Source of the DNA: PALSA-505 sp035308365
Lineage (GTDB): Bacteria > Actinomycetota > Actinomycetes > Streptosporangiales > Streptosporangiaceae
Direction: 5' to 3'
Assembly (NCBI GenBank): GCA_035308365.1
Contig: DATGGU010000088.1
Coordinates: forward strand, 1-39,758
Length of the DNA: 39,758 nt
A program made the position numbers and the translations under genes. Under the pieces are notes generated by a model that was not told where the DNA came from, made no database searches, and worked only from the letters and a program-made list of their open reading frames with translations. Below, piece after piece: positions 15,999-23,204 of the stretch (the stretch's first letter is position 1; each line of letters opens with the position of its first letter).

Positions 15999-16766
15999 AT
16001 GTCTCAGAACCCGGAGCCACGCGTGCGGGCCCGCCGTCAAGGCCCTGCGACGCTGCGTGGCAGGCACATCCCCCAGACAACGACCGACCAGCGGCTGCTC
16101 GACCGCCGCGGGCCCGGCGACTGGGTGCATACCGACCCGTGGCGGGTGCTGCGGATCCAGGCCGAATTCGTGGAGGGCTTCGGGCTGCTGGCCGAGCTGG
16201 GACCCGCGGTCTCGGTGTTCGGCTCGGCGCGCGTCCGGCCCGGCTCGGCCGACTACGAGAAGGCCGAGCGGATCGGCGCCGAACTCGCCCGGGCCGGGTA
16301 CGCCATCATCACCGGCGGCGGCCCCGGCGTCATGGAGGCCGCGAACAAGGGCGCGGTGAGCGCCAACGGCGTGTCCGTGGGCCTGGGCATCGAGCTGCCC
16401 CTGGAGATGGGCCTCAACGAGTACGTCGACATCGGCCTCGAGTTCCGCTACTTCTTCGTCCGCAAGACCATGTTCATCAAGTACTCGCAGGCGTTCGTCG
16501 TGCTGCCCGGCGGGTTCGGCACGCTGGACGAGCTGTTCGAAGCCGTGACCCTGGTGCAGACCGGGAAGATCACGAAGTTCCCCATCGTGCTGGTCGGCAG
16601 CGGCTACTGGTCCGGCCTGCTCTCCTGGATCAAGGAGTCGCTGCTCGCCGAGGAGAAGATCTCCGCATCGGATCCGGATCTGCTGCGGGTGGCGGACGAC
16701 CCGGCCGAGGTCGCGGAGATCATCACGGACGCCCATAACCACGTGGGACCGGCCGCGTTCCCCTGA
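15999..16766 (+). CDS. LOG-family (TIGR00730) nucleotide phosphoribohydrolase-like protein
   Basis: The 255-residue Rossmann-like protein has both LOG motifs: GGGPGVMEAANKGA and PGGFGTLDELFE, plus VSVFGSARV near residue 70 and RKTMFIKYS. LOG proteins cleave cytokinin riboside monophosphates or related nucleotides to free bases. In bacteria their physiological role is often unclear, and in M. tuberculosis Rv1205 is the equivalent at this locus. The N-terminal extension of about 60 residues is usual in actinobacteria. The ATG follows GGAAAGACT. Its 3' end overlaps the convergent DHPS-like gene by 44 bp. Confidence 0.85.
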   Translation: MSQNPEPRVRARRQGPATLRGRHIPQTTTDQRLLDRRGPGDWVHTDPWRVLRIQAEFVEGFGLLAELGPAVSVFGSARVRPGSADYEKAERIGAELARAGYAIITGGGPGVMEAANKGAVSANGVSVGLGIELPLEMGLNEYVDIGLEFRYFFVRKTMFIKYSQAFVVLPGGFGTLDELFEAVTLVQTGKITKFPIVLVGSGYWSGLLSWIKESLLAEEKISASDPDLLRVADDPAEVAEIITDAHNHVGPAAFP

Positions 16767-17268
16767 TCGAGGCGGTCATGTCGATGGCCCGCCGGACCGC
16801 GGTCACGTGCCGGGTGCGCACCGCCGCGGCGCCCAGCCAGCAGGCGATCGCTCCGGCCGCCGCCGCGGCCTGCGGATCCGCGGTCCCGGTGCCGTCCGCT
16901 TCGACGATCACCGGCCATCCGGCCGCCAGCAGCCCGGTGACCCCGGCGGGCGGCGCCTGGACCAGCAGGCTGCCGTGGTCGATGCCCGCCGCCTCCGCCT
17001 GCTCGGCCTCGATGGCATCGCCACAGATCAGCATGGCCCCGGTGGCCAGCGCCATGGTCCGGTCGCGGACCAGGGCGGCCCAGTCCGCCCGGGCGCAGGC
17101 CGGGACGCCCGGATGCCCGGCCCGGAACGCCGCCACCGTCTGCGCGCCTGCGTCCCACAGGTCGATCAGCCCGGCTCCCGCGGCGATCGCCGCTGCTGCC
17201 GCCGGCAGCCCGGCGGCGACCGCGAACACGGCCGTGCCGGGCGGCAGCCCGGTGTCTGGGCGCGACAT
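16723..17268 (-). CDS. Degenerate dihydropteroate-synthase-like protein
   Basis: The 181-residue product recalls the C-terminal two-thirds of a DHPS TIM barrel (AAIAAGAGLIDLWDAG, MALATGAMLICGD, GWPVIVEADG, AAGAIACWLGAAAVRTRHVTAVRRAIDMTASI). The last stretch matches the usual DHPS ending in which RVHDV carries the phosphate-binding Arg and His. The classical N-terminal pterin loop (NVTPDSFSDGG) and the SRKSF loop are absent and it is about 100 residues short. In M. tuberculosis the non-canonical folP2 occupies the same place beside the LOG gene. It probably does not make dihydropteroate. The start is ATG 17268 (a GTG precedes it); no good ribosome binding site is seen. Confidence 0.5.
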   Translation of the reverse strand: MSRPDTGLPPGTAVFAVAAGLPAAAAAIAAGAGLIDLWDAGAQTVAAFRAGHPGVPACARADWAALVRDRTMALATGAMLICGDAIEAEQAEAAGIDHGSLLVQAPPAGVTGLLAAGWPVIVEADGTGTADPQAAAAAGAIACWLGAAAVRTRHVTAVRRAIDMTASIRGTRPVPRGYGRP

Positions 17269-17297
17269 CACTCGTTGAGCATGACACGATTAGTCAC

Positions 17298-17978
17298 ATG
17301 CCCGTCGTCATGCTGGTCGCCGCCGGGGCAGTGCTGATCGGAGTGATCGTGGTCGCGCTCGGCCGCGGTGGCGAGCTGGCCTATTTCCAGGCCGACTACT
17401 TCCCGCTCAAGCTGGAGCAGGTATCGGCCACGGACGTCGCCCTGTTCCGGCCGCCCATGGCGCTATGGGGATACAACGCGCAGGCGACCGACGAGGCGCT
17501 CAACCGCATCGCCACCGCGCTCACCGAACGCGACATCGAGATCTCCGCCCTGCAGCAGCAGGTGGCCGACCTCGAGGCGTCGTCCGGGTCGCGAACCCGG
17601 GTCATGCCCGAGTCCACCCGCGGCCGGGACCCAAGGCACCCGGCCGGCCTGCCCGGTGACTTCGAGCACCCGGCCGGCCTGCCCGGTGACTTCGAGCGCC
17701 CGGCCGGCCTGCACGGCGACTTCGAGCGCCCGGCGGACTTGCCCGGCGACTTCGAGCGCCCGGCCGCCGGCGACGAGCCGCCGCGCGGCCACCCGGTCAC
17801 CTTCGGCGATGACGCTCCGGCCACCCGCCCGCCGGCCTCTCCCCGCCCGTTTGCCCCCCATCCGCCGCCCGCCGCCCGGCCGGCCCGGCGGCCCGACCCT
17901 CCGTTCACCCCCAGCGCCCGGCCGGATGCCCGGTCCAGGTTCGGCCTGCCCGCGGCCGGTGAGGACGAGGATGACTGA
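17298..17978 (+). CDS. Small membrane protein with DivIVA-like coiled coil and repeat tail (Rv1209-like)
   Basis: The 226-residue protein has an N-terminal transmembrane segment (VVMLVAAGAVLIGVIVVAL). A conserved block follows (MALWGYNAQATDEALNRIATALTERD, resembling the DivIVA-domain pattern GYDxxxVDxxL), then a short coiled coil (ISALQQQVADLEAS). The tail is Pro-, Gly- and Arg-rich and disordered, with four copies of a 10-residue repeat (PAGLPGDFER-type). The place before tag matches Rv1209 of M. tuberculosis. A role in envelope or septum organisation can only be guessed. It overlaps tag by 8 bp. Confidence 0.7.
   Translation: MPVVMLVAAGAVLIGVIVVALGRGGELAYFQADYFPLKLEQVSATDVALFRPPMALWGYNAQATDEALNRIATALTERDIEISALQQQVADLEASSGSRTRVMPESTRGRDPRHPAGLPGDFEHPAGLPGDFERPAGLHGDFERPADLPGDFERPAAGDEPPRGHPVTFGDDAPATRPPASPRPFAPHPPPAARPARRPDPPFTPSARPDARSRFGLPAAGEDEDD
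17641..17760 (+). repeat. Four in-frame 30-bp tandem repeats in a coding tail
   Basis: Exactly periodic 30-bp units start at 17641, 17671, 17701 and 17731, each about CGGCCGGCCTGCCCGGTGAC plus TTCGAGCGCC. They encode PAGLPGDFE(H/R) four times. Substitutions are few, implying recent expansion within the frame. Confidence 0.95.
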
Positions 17979-18561
17979 CGGCGGCGCCGTCGCCGGCCCG
18001 GACGGCCAGCTACGGTGCCCATGGGGCCTGAGCAGCCCCGAATACGTCGGCTACCACGACGACGAGTGGGGCAGGCCGGTCCGCGATGACGTTGGCATGT
18101 TCGAACGGCTGTGCCTCGAAGCGTTCCAGTCCGGGTTGTCCTGGCTCACGATCCTGCGCAAAAGGGACAACTTCCGCGCGGCCTTCGCCGGGTTCCAGAT
18201 CGAGGCGGTCGCCGGGTTCGGGCCGGACGACGTGAACCGGCTGCTGGCCGACGCCGGGATCGTCCGCAACCGGGCGAAGATCGAAGCCGCCATCCGCAAC
18301 GCCAGGGCCGCTCTCGAACTGCCGTCCGGGCTGGCGGCCCTGGTCTGGGAATACGCGGAGCAGGCCCGGGACGGCAAACCAGCCCCGCAGACGCTGTCCG
18401 ACCTGCCGGCTGCCACCCCGGCGTCGAAGGCGCTGTCCCGCGAGCTCAAACGCCGTGGCTTCACCTTCACCGGCCCGGTGACCATCTATTCCACCATGCA
18501 AGCCTGCGGCATCGTGGACGACCATCTGGCCGCCTGCTTCCGGCGCGGCGCCTACCCCTGA
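17971..18561 (+). CDS. tag: DNA-3-methyladenine glycosylase I
   Basis: Tag excises 3-methyladenine from alkylated DNA. The 196-residue protein opens with RCPWGLSSPEYVGYHDDEWGRPV (zinc-ligand Cys and the conserved Y-H-D-x-E-W-G). It continues with MFERLCLEAFQSGLSWLTILRKRDNFRAAF and ends with FTFTGPVTIYSTMQACGIVDDHLAACF, which carries further zinc-site residues. The start is ATG 17971, overlapping the upstream gene by 8 bp; a long frame upstream is a shadow of that gene. The order Rv1209-like, tag, DUF3117 is conserved with M. tuberculosis. Confidence 0.93.
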   Translation: MTDGGAVAGPDGQLRCPWGLSSPEYVGYHDDEWGRPVRDDVGMFERLCLEAFQSGLSWLTILRKRDNFRAAFAGFQIEAVAGFGPDDVNRLLADAGIVRNRAKIEAAIRNARAALELPSGLAALVWEYAEQARDGKPAPQTLSDLPAATPASKALSRELKRRGFTFTGPVTIYSTMQACGIVDDHLAACFRRGAYP

Positions 18562-18605
18562 CCAGGCGGCTATATTTGACGAGGCGTGGCGACGTCTCGG
18601 CTTGC

Positions 18606-18918
18606 TCAGGCGTGGGCACCGGCCGTCACGGTTCCGACGCTCAGCGTCGCCTCCGCCTGCATGACCGCGGCGACCAGAGCCGCCTCGTGATCGAGCTGCC
18701 GGAGTTGCGCCGTGGTCAGGTCGCGCCCCGGCGATGCGCCGGCCGATCGACAGCTCGGCGGCGCTGAGCACCTGGGCGTGCGCTCCGCACAGCACGCCGG
18801 CGATGCCGGCCGGGTCCAGATCGGCCGCCGGCCCGGTCAGCGCGTGCCGGGCCATCCGCCGCGCCGTGACGCCGGTCCAGGTCAGGGTGGCCGCCGGGGC
18901 CGGGGATTTCGCGGTCAT
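18606..18918 (-). pseudogene. Winged-helix DNA-binding domain protein, internally deleted remnant
   Basis: From ATG 18918 the translation TWTGVTARRMARHALTG, then GVLCGAHAQVLSAAELSI, matches the N-terminus of the actinobacterial winged-helix DNA-binding (AlkZ-like) proteins of about 350 residues. After about residue 65 the frame becomes low complexity. In another frame, LTTAQLRQLDHEAALVAAV and TLSVGTVTAGAHA end at a stop at 18606, which looks like the C-terminus of the same family. A deletion of about 280 codons with a frameshift near 18715 would explain both halves. It is probably non-functional. Confidence 0.5.
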
Positions 18919-19018
18919 GAAGGCATGTTCTCCGCGGACCGGTTCACGATTGCCTGGGCTCTGCTCTCCGCCGTAAAGGAGAATGACAAGCCAGCCAGCG
19001 AGCGGATTGCCCGGCGCT

Positions 19019-19804
19019 CTAGCGGCCCTGGTATACGGGCTGCCGCTTGTTGACGAAGGCTTCGGTCGCGGCGCGGTGATCGGCCGTCTTGCCCAGCCAT
19101 GCCTGCAGCTCCGCCTCCTTCTCCAGCGACTGGGCCAGCGTGTGCATGGCGGCGAAGGACAGTGCCTCCTTGATGGCGGCGTAGGCGGCGGTCGGGCCCG
19201 CGGCCAGCCGGGCTGCCAGCGCGCCTGCCTCGGCGGCCAGCTCCTCGTCGGCAACCACGCGGTTGAACAGGCCATATCCGGCCGCCTGGGCGGCGTCGAT
19301 GGGCTCGGCGAGCATCAGCAGCTCGGCCGCCCTGGCGGGTCCGGCGAGCCGCTGCAGGGTCCAGGACGACCCGGAGTCGGGGCCGAGGCCGACCCTGGCG
19401 AACGCCATCAGCAGGCTGGCGCTCCGCGCCGCCACCCGGAAGTCGCAGGCGAGCGCGAGCGAGGCGCCCGCGCCGGCGGCGACCCCGTTCACCGCCGCGA
19501 CCACCGGTTTGGGCATGGTGGTGATCGCCTTGATGAGCGGGTTGTAGTGCTCCCGGACGGTGTCCAGCGGATCGCCGCCCGCTGCCAGCCCCTCGGCGTG
19601 CTCGCGCAGGTCCTGGCCGGAGCAGAAGGCACGCCCCTGGCCGGTCAGGATGACGGCCCGGATCTGCTCGTCGTCCGCGGCCCGCCCGACCGCGGCGAGC
19701 AACTCCGTCTTCGCCGCCACGTTCAGCGAGTTCCGCGACTCGGGACGGTTCAGCGTGATGCTGGCTACCGAGCCGTCGACGGTGTACCGCACGGTCTCAG
19801 GCAA
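19019..19804 (-). CDS. Enoyl-CoA hydratase/isomerase family protein (PaaG-like)
   Basis: The 261-residue crotonase-fold protein has VASITLNRPESRNSLN, AFCSGQDLRE (oxyanion-hole strand), KPVVAAVNGVAAGAGASLALACDF and GLGPDSGSSWTLQRLAGPARAAELLM. The last, with its Asp, is typical of PaaG-type 1,2-epoxyphenylacetyl-CoA isomerases. It starts at TTG 19804, preceded by the strong site GAGGAGG; longer frames cross paaX. The upstream regulator PaaX ends 11 bp before it, so the two are co-transcribed, which supports a role in phenylacetate or a similar aromatic CoA pathway. The rest of the paa genes are not in the window. Confidence 0.83.
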   Translation of the reverse strand: MPETVRYTVDGSVASITLNRPESRNSLNVAAKTELLAAVGRAADDEQIRAVILTGQGRAFCSGQDLREHAEGLAAGGDPLDTVREHYNPLIKAITTMPKPVVAAVNGVAAGAGASLALACDFRVAARSASLLMAFARVGLGPDSGSSWTLQRLAGPARAAELLMLAEPIDAAQAAGYGLFNRVVADEELAAEAGALAARLAAGPTAAYAAIKEALSFAAMHTLAQSLEKEAELQAWLGKTADHRAATEAFVNKRQPVYQGR

Positions 19805-19815
19805 CTCCGGCCTCC

Positions 19816-20628
19816 TCAAGTCAGATGTGCCGCGGCCTTGCTGTCGCCCACGTTCAGGCAGCAATCCACGAACCGTGATGCCGAGGGCAGCAGGCGGGCC
19901 GATTCTACGTGGAAGAACTCCGCGGCCTCGAAGCCCGGCCAGTGCTGCGGCAGCAGCTCAGCGGGCAGCCCGGGGTCCCGGAAGAGGAACTTGCGCCATT
20001 CGTGCACGAGCTTGCTGCGCGCGGCGAAGATCACCTCGTCCGGTGCGTCGTCCCCGACGGGCGCGATCAGCTCGCGCGCCTCGGCGAGCCAGCCCTGGTA
20101 GGCACGGGACAGGCTGTCCAGATCCCAGGTCCTGGCCACCAGGCCGCGCGAATCGCCGTCATAGTGGGCGCTGAACGGCTCCAGCCGGACCCGTTCCGCC
20201 TCGCGCAGCGCCTGCAGCTCGGGAGACGGCCGTGGGCTGAGCCAGGTCGTCTCGTCGAGCTGGGCGTAGCCGAGGTATCTGAGGCTCGCCTGCACCCGCT
20301 CCCTCCGGGTGCGTTCGCGGACCCGTTCCACCACGATCAGGTGCCAGCCGCCGTCCCAGTCGTGGCTGCCCCGCGAGTAGATCCGCTCGGCCGCCTCGTC
20401 CAGCCTGCGGACCGCCCGGGTGGTCAGCGCGTACCCCGCGCCGGCCGGTACCCGCACCGGCACCAGCCAGCCCTGCCTGACCATCCTGGAGATCGCGGTA
20501 CGCACCGCGGGCGCGGTGATGCCAATGCTCGCGAGCAGCCGGACCAGGGCCGCGACCGGTGCCTCCGCGCCACGCGAACGCAGATGATCACCGTAGAGAT
20601 CGAACAGAGCCGAGCGAGCGTCCACCAC
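19816..20628 (-). CDS. paaX: PaaX-family transcriptional regulator
   Basis: PaaX-type repressors sense phenylacetyl-CoA and control phenylacetate degradation genes. The 270-residue protein opens ARSALFDLYGDHLR, followed by a winged helix (ITAPAVRTAISRMVRQGWLVP) and the wing GAGYALTTRAVRRLDEA. The central domain contains WHLIVVERVRERTRRERVQ and the C-terminal part LFRDPGLPAELLPQHWPG is typical of the family. It is transcribed with the enoyl-CoA hydratase gene behind it. A two-copy 41-bp repeat 55 bp upstream is a candidate operator. Confidence 0.87.
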   Translation of the reverse strand: MVDARSALFDLYGDHLRSRGAEAPVAALVRLLASIGITAPAVRTAISRMVRQGWLVPVRVPAGAGYALTTRAVRRLDEAAERIYSRGSHDWDGGWHLIVVERVRERTRRERVQASLRYLGYAQLDETTWLSPRPSPELQALREAERVRLEPFSAHYDGDSRGLVARTWDLDSLSRAYQGWLAEARELIAPVGDDAPDEVIFAARSKLVHEWRKFLFRDPGLPAELLPQHWPGFEAAEFFHVESARLLPSASRFVDCCLNVGDSKAAAHLT

Positions 20629-20682
20629 TCAAGTCTTGCCGGATCCTGGCCGATTTGGGGACTGACCCGCCAGGAGACACCA

Positions 20683-20764
20683 CCAATGCGGGGCTGATCG
20701 TTACGTTTCAGCGGCCGAACACGCCAATGCAAAGCTGATCGTTACCATTCAGCGGCCGAACACG
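20683..20764. repeat. Two 41-bp direct repeats upstream of paaX
   Basis: CCAATGC, followed by GCTGATCGTTAC, TTCAGCGGCCGAACACG, occurs at 20683-20723 and again at 20724-20764 with five or six differences. The array lies between the divergent paaX and DUF3117 genes, 55 bp from paaX. The rest of the 276-bp intergenic region shows a TAGGTT box at about 20867 that could serve the DUF3117 gene. Confidence 0.7.
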
Positions 20765-20904
20765 GGATAATAGACGCCACTGATCGACGCGGTTGTGGCG
20801 AGCCGGTCCCATGGCCCATCCAGGGCTGTCGCGGTCCGCGCTGGGACCCCCGTTGCCGCGGGCGTTTAGGTTCCGCGCGGCGCCAGGCAGAAAGGGGATG
20901 AAGG

Positions 20905-21072
20905 ATGGCGGCGATGAAGCCGCGGACGGGCGATGGCCCGCTCGAGGTCACTAAGGAGGGCCGCGGCATTGTCATGCGCGTTCCCCTCGAGGGTGGCGGG
21001 CGGCTGGTGGTCGAATTGTCGGCCGACGAAGCCGCCAAGCTAGGCGACGCCCTCAAGACGGCTGTTGGCTAG
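20905..21072 (+). CDS. DUF3117 small protein (Rv1211-like)
   Basis: The 55-residue protein runs MAAMKPRTGDGPLEVTKE, then GRGIVMRVPLEGGGRLVVEL, then SADEAAKLGDALKTAVG. It is a near-textbook DUF3117 sequence, a strongly conserved actinobacterial family of unknown function. GAAGG lies just before the ATG. It lies downstream of tag and upstream of the O-methyltransferase and sigE in the conserved order. Confidence 0.9.
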   Translation: MAAMKPRTGDGPLEVTKEGRGIVMRVPLEGGGRLVVELSADEAAKLGDALKTAVG

Positions 21073-21079
21073 CTTGCCT

Positions 21080-21760
21080 TCAGTCCGGGCGCTTCACTCC
21101 GGCCAGGAGGCCGTCGCCGACTGGGAGCAGGAGAGGGATGACGTGCTCACCGGTTCTGAGCCGTTCGCATACTTCCCTGATCGCGGTCGTGTCGTCGTCC
21201 TGGCAAGCGGGGTCGGCGACCCGGCCGCCCCATAGCGCGTTGTCGAAGGCGACGATGCCGCCGGGGCGCAGCAGCCGGAGCGCGGCCGACAGGTACTCGG
21301 GATACTCCTGCTTGTCGGCGTCGCAGAACACCATGTCGTAGCCACCGTCGGTCAGCCGTGGCAGCACGTCGAGTGCCCGCCCGCCGATCAGCCGGTAGCG
21401 GTTGGTGGCAAACCCCGCGTCGGCGAACGCCTCGCGGGCCAGCCGCTGATGCTCGGGCTCGACGTCGACGCTGGTGAGCACGGCGTCCGGAAGCATCCCG
21501 CGGAGCAGCCAGATGCCGGAAACACCGCAGCCGGTGCCGATCTCCACGACGGCCTTCGCCCCGATCGCCGCCGCGAGGAAGCGCAGCGTCGCGCCACTGG
21601 CCGGTCCCAGCGGCGATGCGCCGCCCACCTCGATGGCGTTCCGCCTGGCCATCAGCAGCGGCTCGTCCTCGGCGACATACTCCTCTACGTAGGCCAGGCT
21701 GGCCTCTGTGCTGACGATGACTGCCTCCCGACCGGACCGCCCACCGAATGCGCACGCCAA
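21080..21760 (-). CDS. SAM-dependent O-methyltransferase (Rv1220c-like)
   Basis: This is a class I methyltransferase of the caffeoyl-CoA O-methyltransferase type. Motif I is VVEIGTGCGVSGIWLL, followed by VDVEPEHQRLAREAF, YDMVFCDADKQEYPEYL and a metal-site-like VAFDNALWGG. It is divergent from sigE, as in M. tuberculosis; the substrate is unknown. The start is unsettled: TTG 21760 gives 226 residues and matches the length of streptomycete homologues. A stronger ribosome site (GGGAGG) lies only before an ATC codon at 21718, and no ATG or GTG is in frame there. Confidence 0.85.
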   Translation of the reverse strand: MACAFGGRSGREAVIVSTEASLAYVEEYVAEDEPLLMARRNAIEVGGASPLGPASGATLRFLAAAIGAKAVVEIGTGCGVSGIWLLRGMLPDAVLTSVDVEPEHQRLAREAFADAGFATNRYRLIGGRALDVLPRLTDGGYDMVFCDADKQEYPEYLSAALRLLRPGGIVAFDNALWGGRVADPACQDDDTTAIREVCERLRTGEHVIPLLLPVGDGLLAGVKRPD

Positions 21761-21794
21761 AATGTGCGTCCCCAGGCCGCAGCCTAACGCCGCC

Positions 21795-21822
21795 GGGAAC
21801 CAGGCCGCCGGGTATGTGCGTT
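21795..21822 (+). promoter_or_regulatory. ECF-type promoter upstream of sigE
   Basis: GGGAAC (21795-21800), an 18-bp spacer and CGTT (21819-21822) fit the general ECF consensus GGAAC-N16-18-CGTT, as known for SigE and SigH-type factors. It would start transcription about 65 nt before the sigE ATG, which suggests autoregulation. Confidence 0.6.
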
Positions 21823-21894
21823 ACTTGGGCAGTAGCGGTGGAAGAGAAGTCCGGGCACGATGGTTATCAGGGGCAAGTAGCCGACCGGAAGGGG

Positions 21895-22575
21895 ATGCCC
21901 GAGGCCGTGGACGAGCACGTGTTGGCCGATCCTGCTTCCCCCCGGTGGACGCCACCGAGCTGGGAAGAGGTCGTCCGTACCCATTCGGCGCGGGTATACC
22001 GGCTGGCCTACCGGCTGACCGGCAACAAGCACGACGCGGAGGATCTGACCCAGGAGGTCTTCGTCCGCGTTTTCCGCTCGCTGTCCAGCTACACCCCGGG
22101 GACCTTCGAAGGCTGGCTGCACCGGATCACCACCAACCTGTTCCTCGACATGGCGCGGCGGCGGCAGCGGATCCGGTTCGAGGGGCTCGGCGACGAGACC
22201 GCGCAGCGGCTGCACAGCGGCCCCACCCCAGCCCAGGCGTTCGACGAGCGCCATCTGGACAGCGACATCGCCGATGCGCTCGAAGCGCTGGCCCCCGAGT
22301 ACCGGGCCGCCGTGGTGCTGTGCGACATCGAGGGGCTGTCCTACGAGGAGATCGCGGTCACCCTCGGCGTGAAGCTCGGGACCGTGCGCAGCCGTATTCA
22401 CCGCGGCCGTGCCCAGCTCCGGACCGCCCTTGACCACCGCAGGCCGCGCAGGCTGAGCGATGCCAGCGCCGCGGCGGCAGCGGCCCAGCAGCCGGTCCGC
22501 GAGATGGCGGCGCAGCCGGTTCGCGCGGTGGCGGGGCAGCCGGTCCGCGAGGTAGAGCGGAGCCGGGCCACATGA
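21895..22575 (+). CDS. sigE: ECF RNA polymerase sigma factor SigE
   Basis: This ECF sigma factor governs the envelope-stress response. The 226-residue product contains region 2 (SWEEVVRTHSARVYRLAYRLTGN, DAEDLTQEVFVRVFRSLSSY, FEGWLHRITTNLFLDMARRR). Region 4 follows (ALAPEYRAAVVLCDIEGLSYEEIA, LGVKLGTVRSRIHRGRAQLR). These closely match M. tuberculosis SigE (Rv1221). The ATG at 21895 follows GGAAGGGG. The C-terminal tail has an 8-residue repeat (QPVREMAA, QPVRAVAG, QPVREVER). It overlaps rseA by 4 bp. Confidence 0.93.
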   Translation: MPEAVDEHVLADPASPRWTPPSWEEVVRTHSARVYRLAYRLTGNKHDAEDLTQEVFVRVFRSLSSYTPGTFEGWLHRITTNLFLDMARRRQRIRFEGLGDETAQRLHSGPTPAQAFDERHLDSDIADALEALAPEYRAAVVLCDIEGLSYEEIAVTLGVKLGTVRSRIHRGRAQLRTALDHRRPRRLSDASAAAAAAQQPVREMAAQPVRAVAGQPVREVERSRAT

Positions 22576-23204
22576 GCCATCTTGGGCGCCGCCTGTCGGC
22601 ACTCATCGACGGCGAGCTCGGCGACGCTGAACGCGACCAGGCACACGCTCACCTGGTGAGCTGCGAAGCCTGCCGGGCCGAAGCGGCCGCGCTCAGGACG
22701 CTGAAGCGGCGGGTCCACAACCTCGGTGAGACATCGGCCGACAGCGCGCTGACCCGCCGGCTGATCGCCCTTGAAGACCTGGTGCAGGCCACACAGCCGC
22801 CAGCGGCCACCCGGGCGCGATCTGCGTTCTCCGCCTTCTCCGCGGTGGCCACCCGGCCACCGGCCTGGGACAGCGTCTACGACTGGCCGGGTGAACCGGC
22901 CGCCATGACCGCGAGCCCGCTCGGCGGATCCCCGGCCGCGGCCGGCCGTGGCCGCGGGCACACCCGCTACGTGGTCGCGGGCGCGGTCGCCGCCTTGGCC
23001 GTCGGGCTCGGCGCGGCCTCGTTCGCCGCGGGCGGCGGCGGGCGCATGCCAGGCCCGACCGTCACCCCGGAGGTCGACGTCTACAACGCCCAGCATGCGG
23101 AGATGACAGGCGAACTCCCGGTGCTCCTGCCGGGGGCCGGGACACGGGCCAGGCCGTCGCCGGCGCCGCATCGAACAGGACAGACCCTGCTCACACAGCC
23201 GTGA
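22572..23204 (+). CDS. rseA: Anti-sigma factor RseA with zinc-binding domain
   Basis: The 210-residue membrane protein is expected to hold SigE inactive until stress. The N-terminal ZAS motif is H27-x3-C31-x2-C34 (HLVSCEAC), following LGRRLSALIDGEL. A single transmembrane segment lies at about 131-152 (YVVAGAVAALAVGLGAASFAAG), leaving an extracytoplasmic tail of about 55 residues. It is translationally coupled to sigE upstream (ATGA) and to the rseB-like gene downstream (GTGA). Confidence 0.9.
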   Translation: MSHLGRRLSALIDGELGDAERDQAHAHLVSCEACRAEAAALRTLKRRVHNLGETSADSALTRRLIALEDLVQATQPPAATRARSAFSAFSAVATRPPAWDSVYDWPGEPAAMTASPLGGSPAAAGRGRGHTRYVVAGAVAALAVGLGAASFAAGGGGRMPGPTVTPEVDVYNAQHAEMTGELPVLLPGAGTRARPSPAPHRTGQTLLTQP

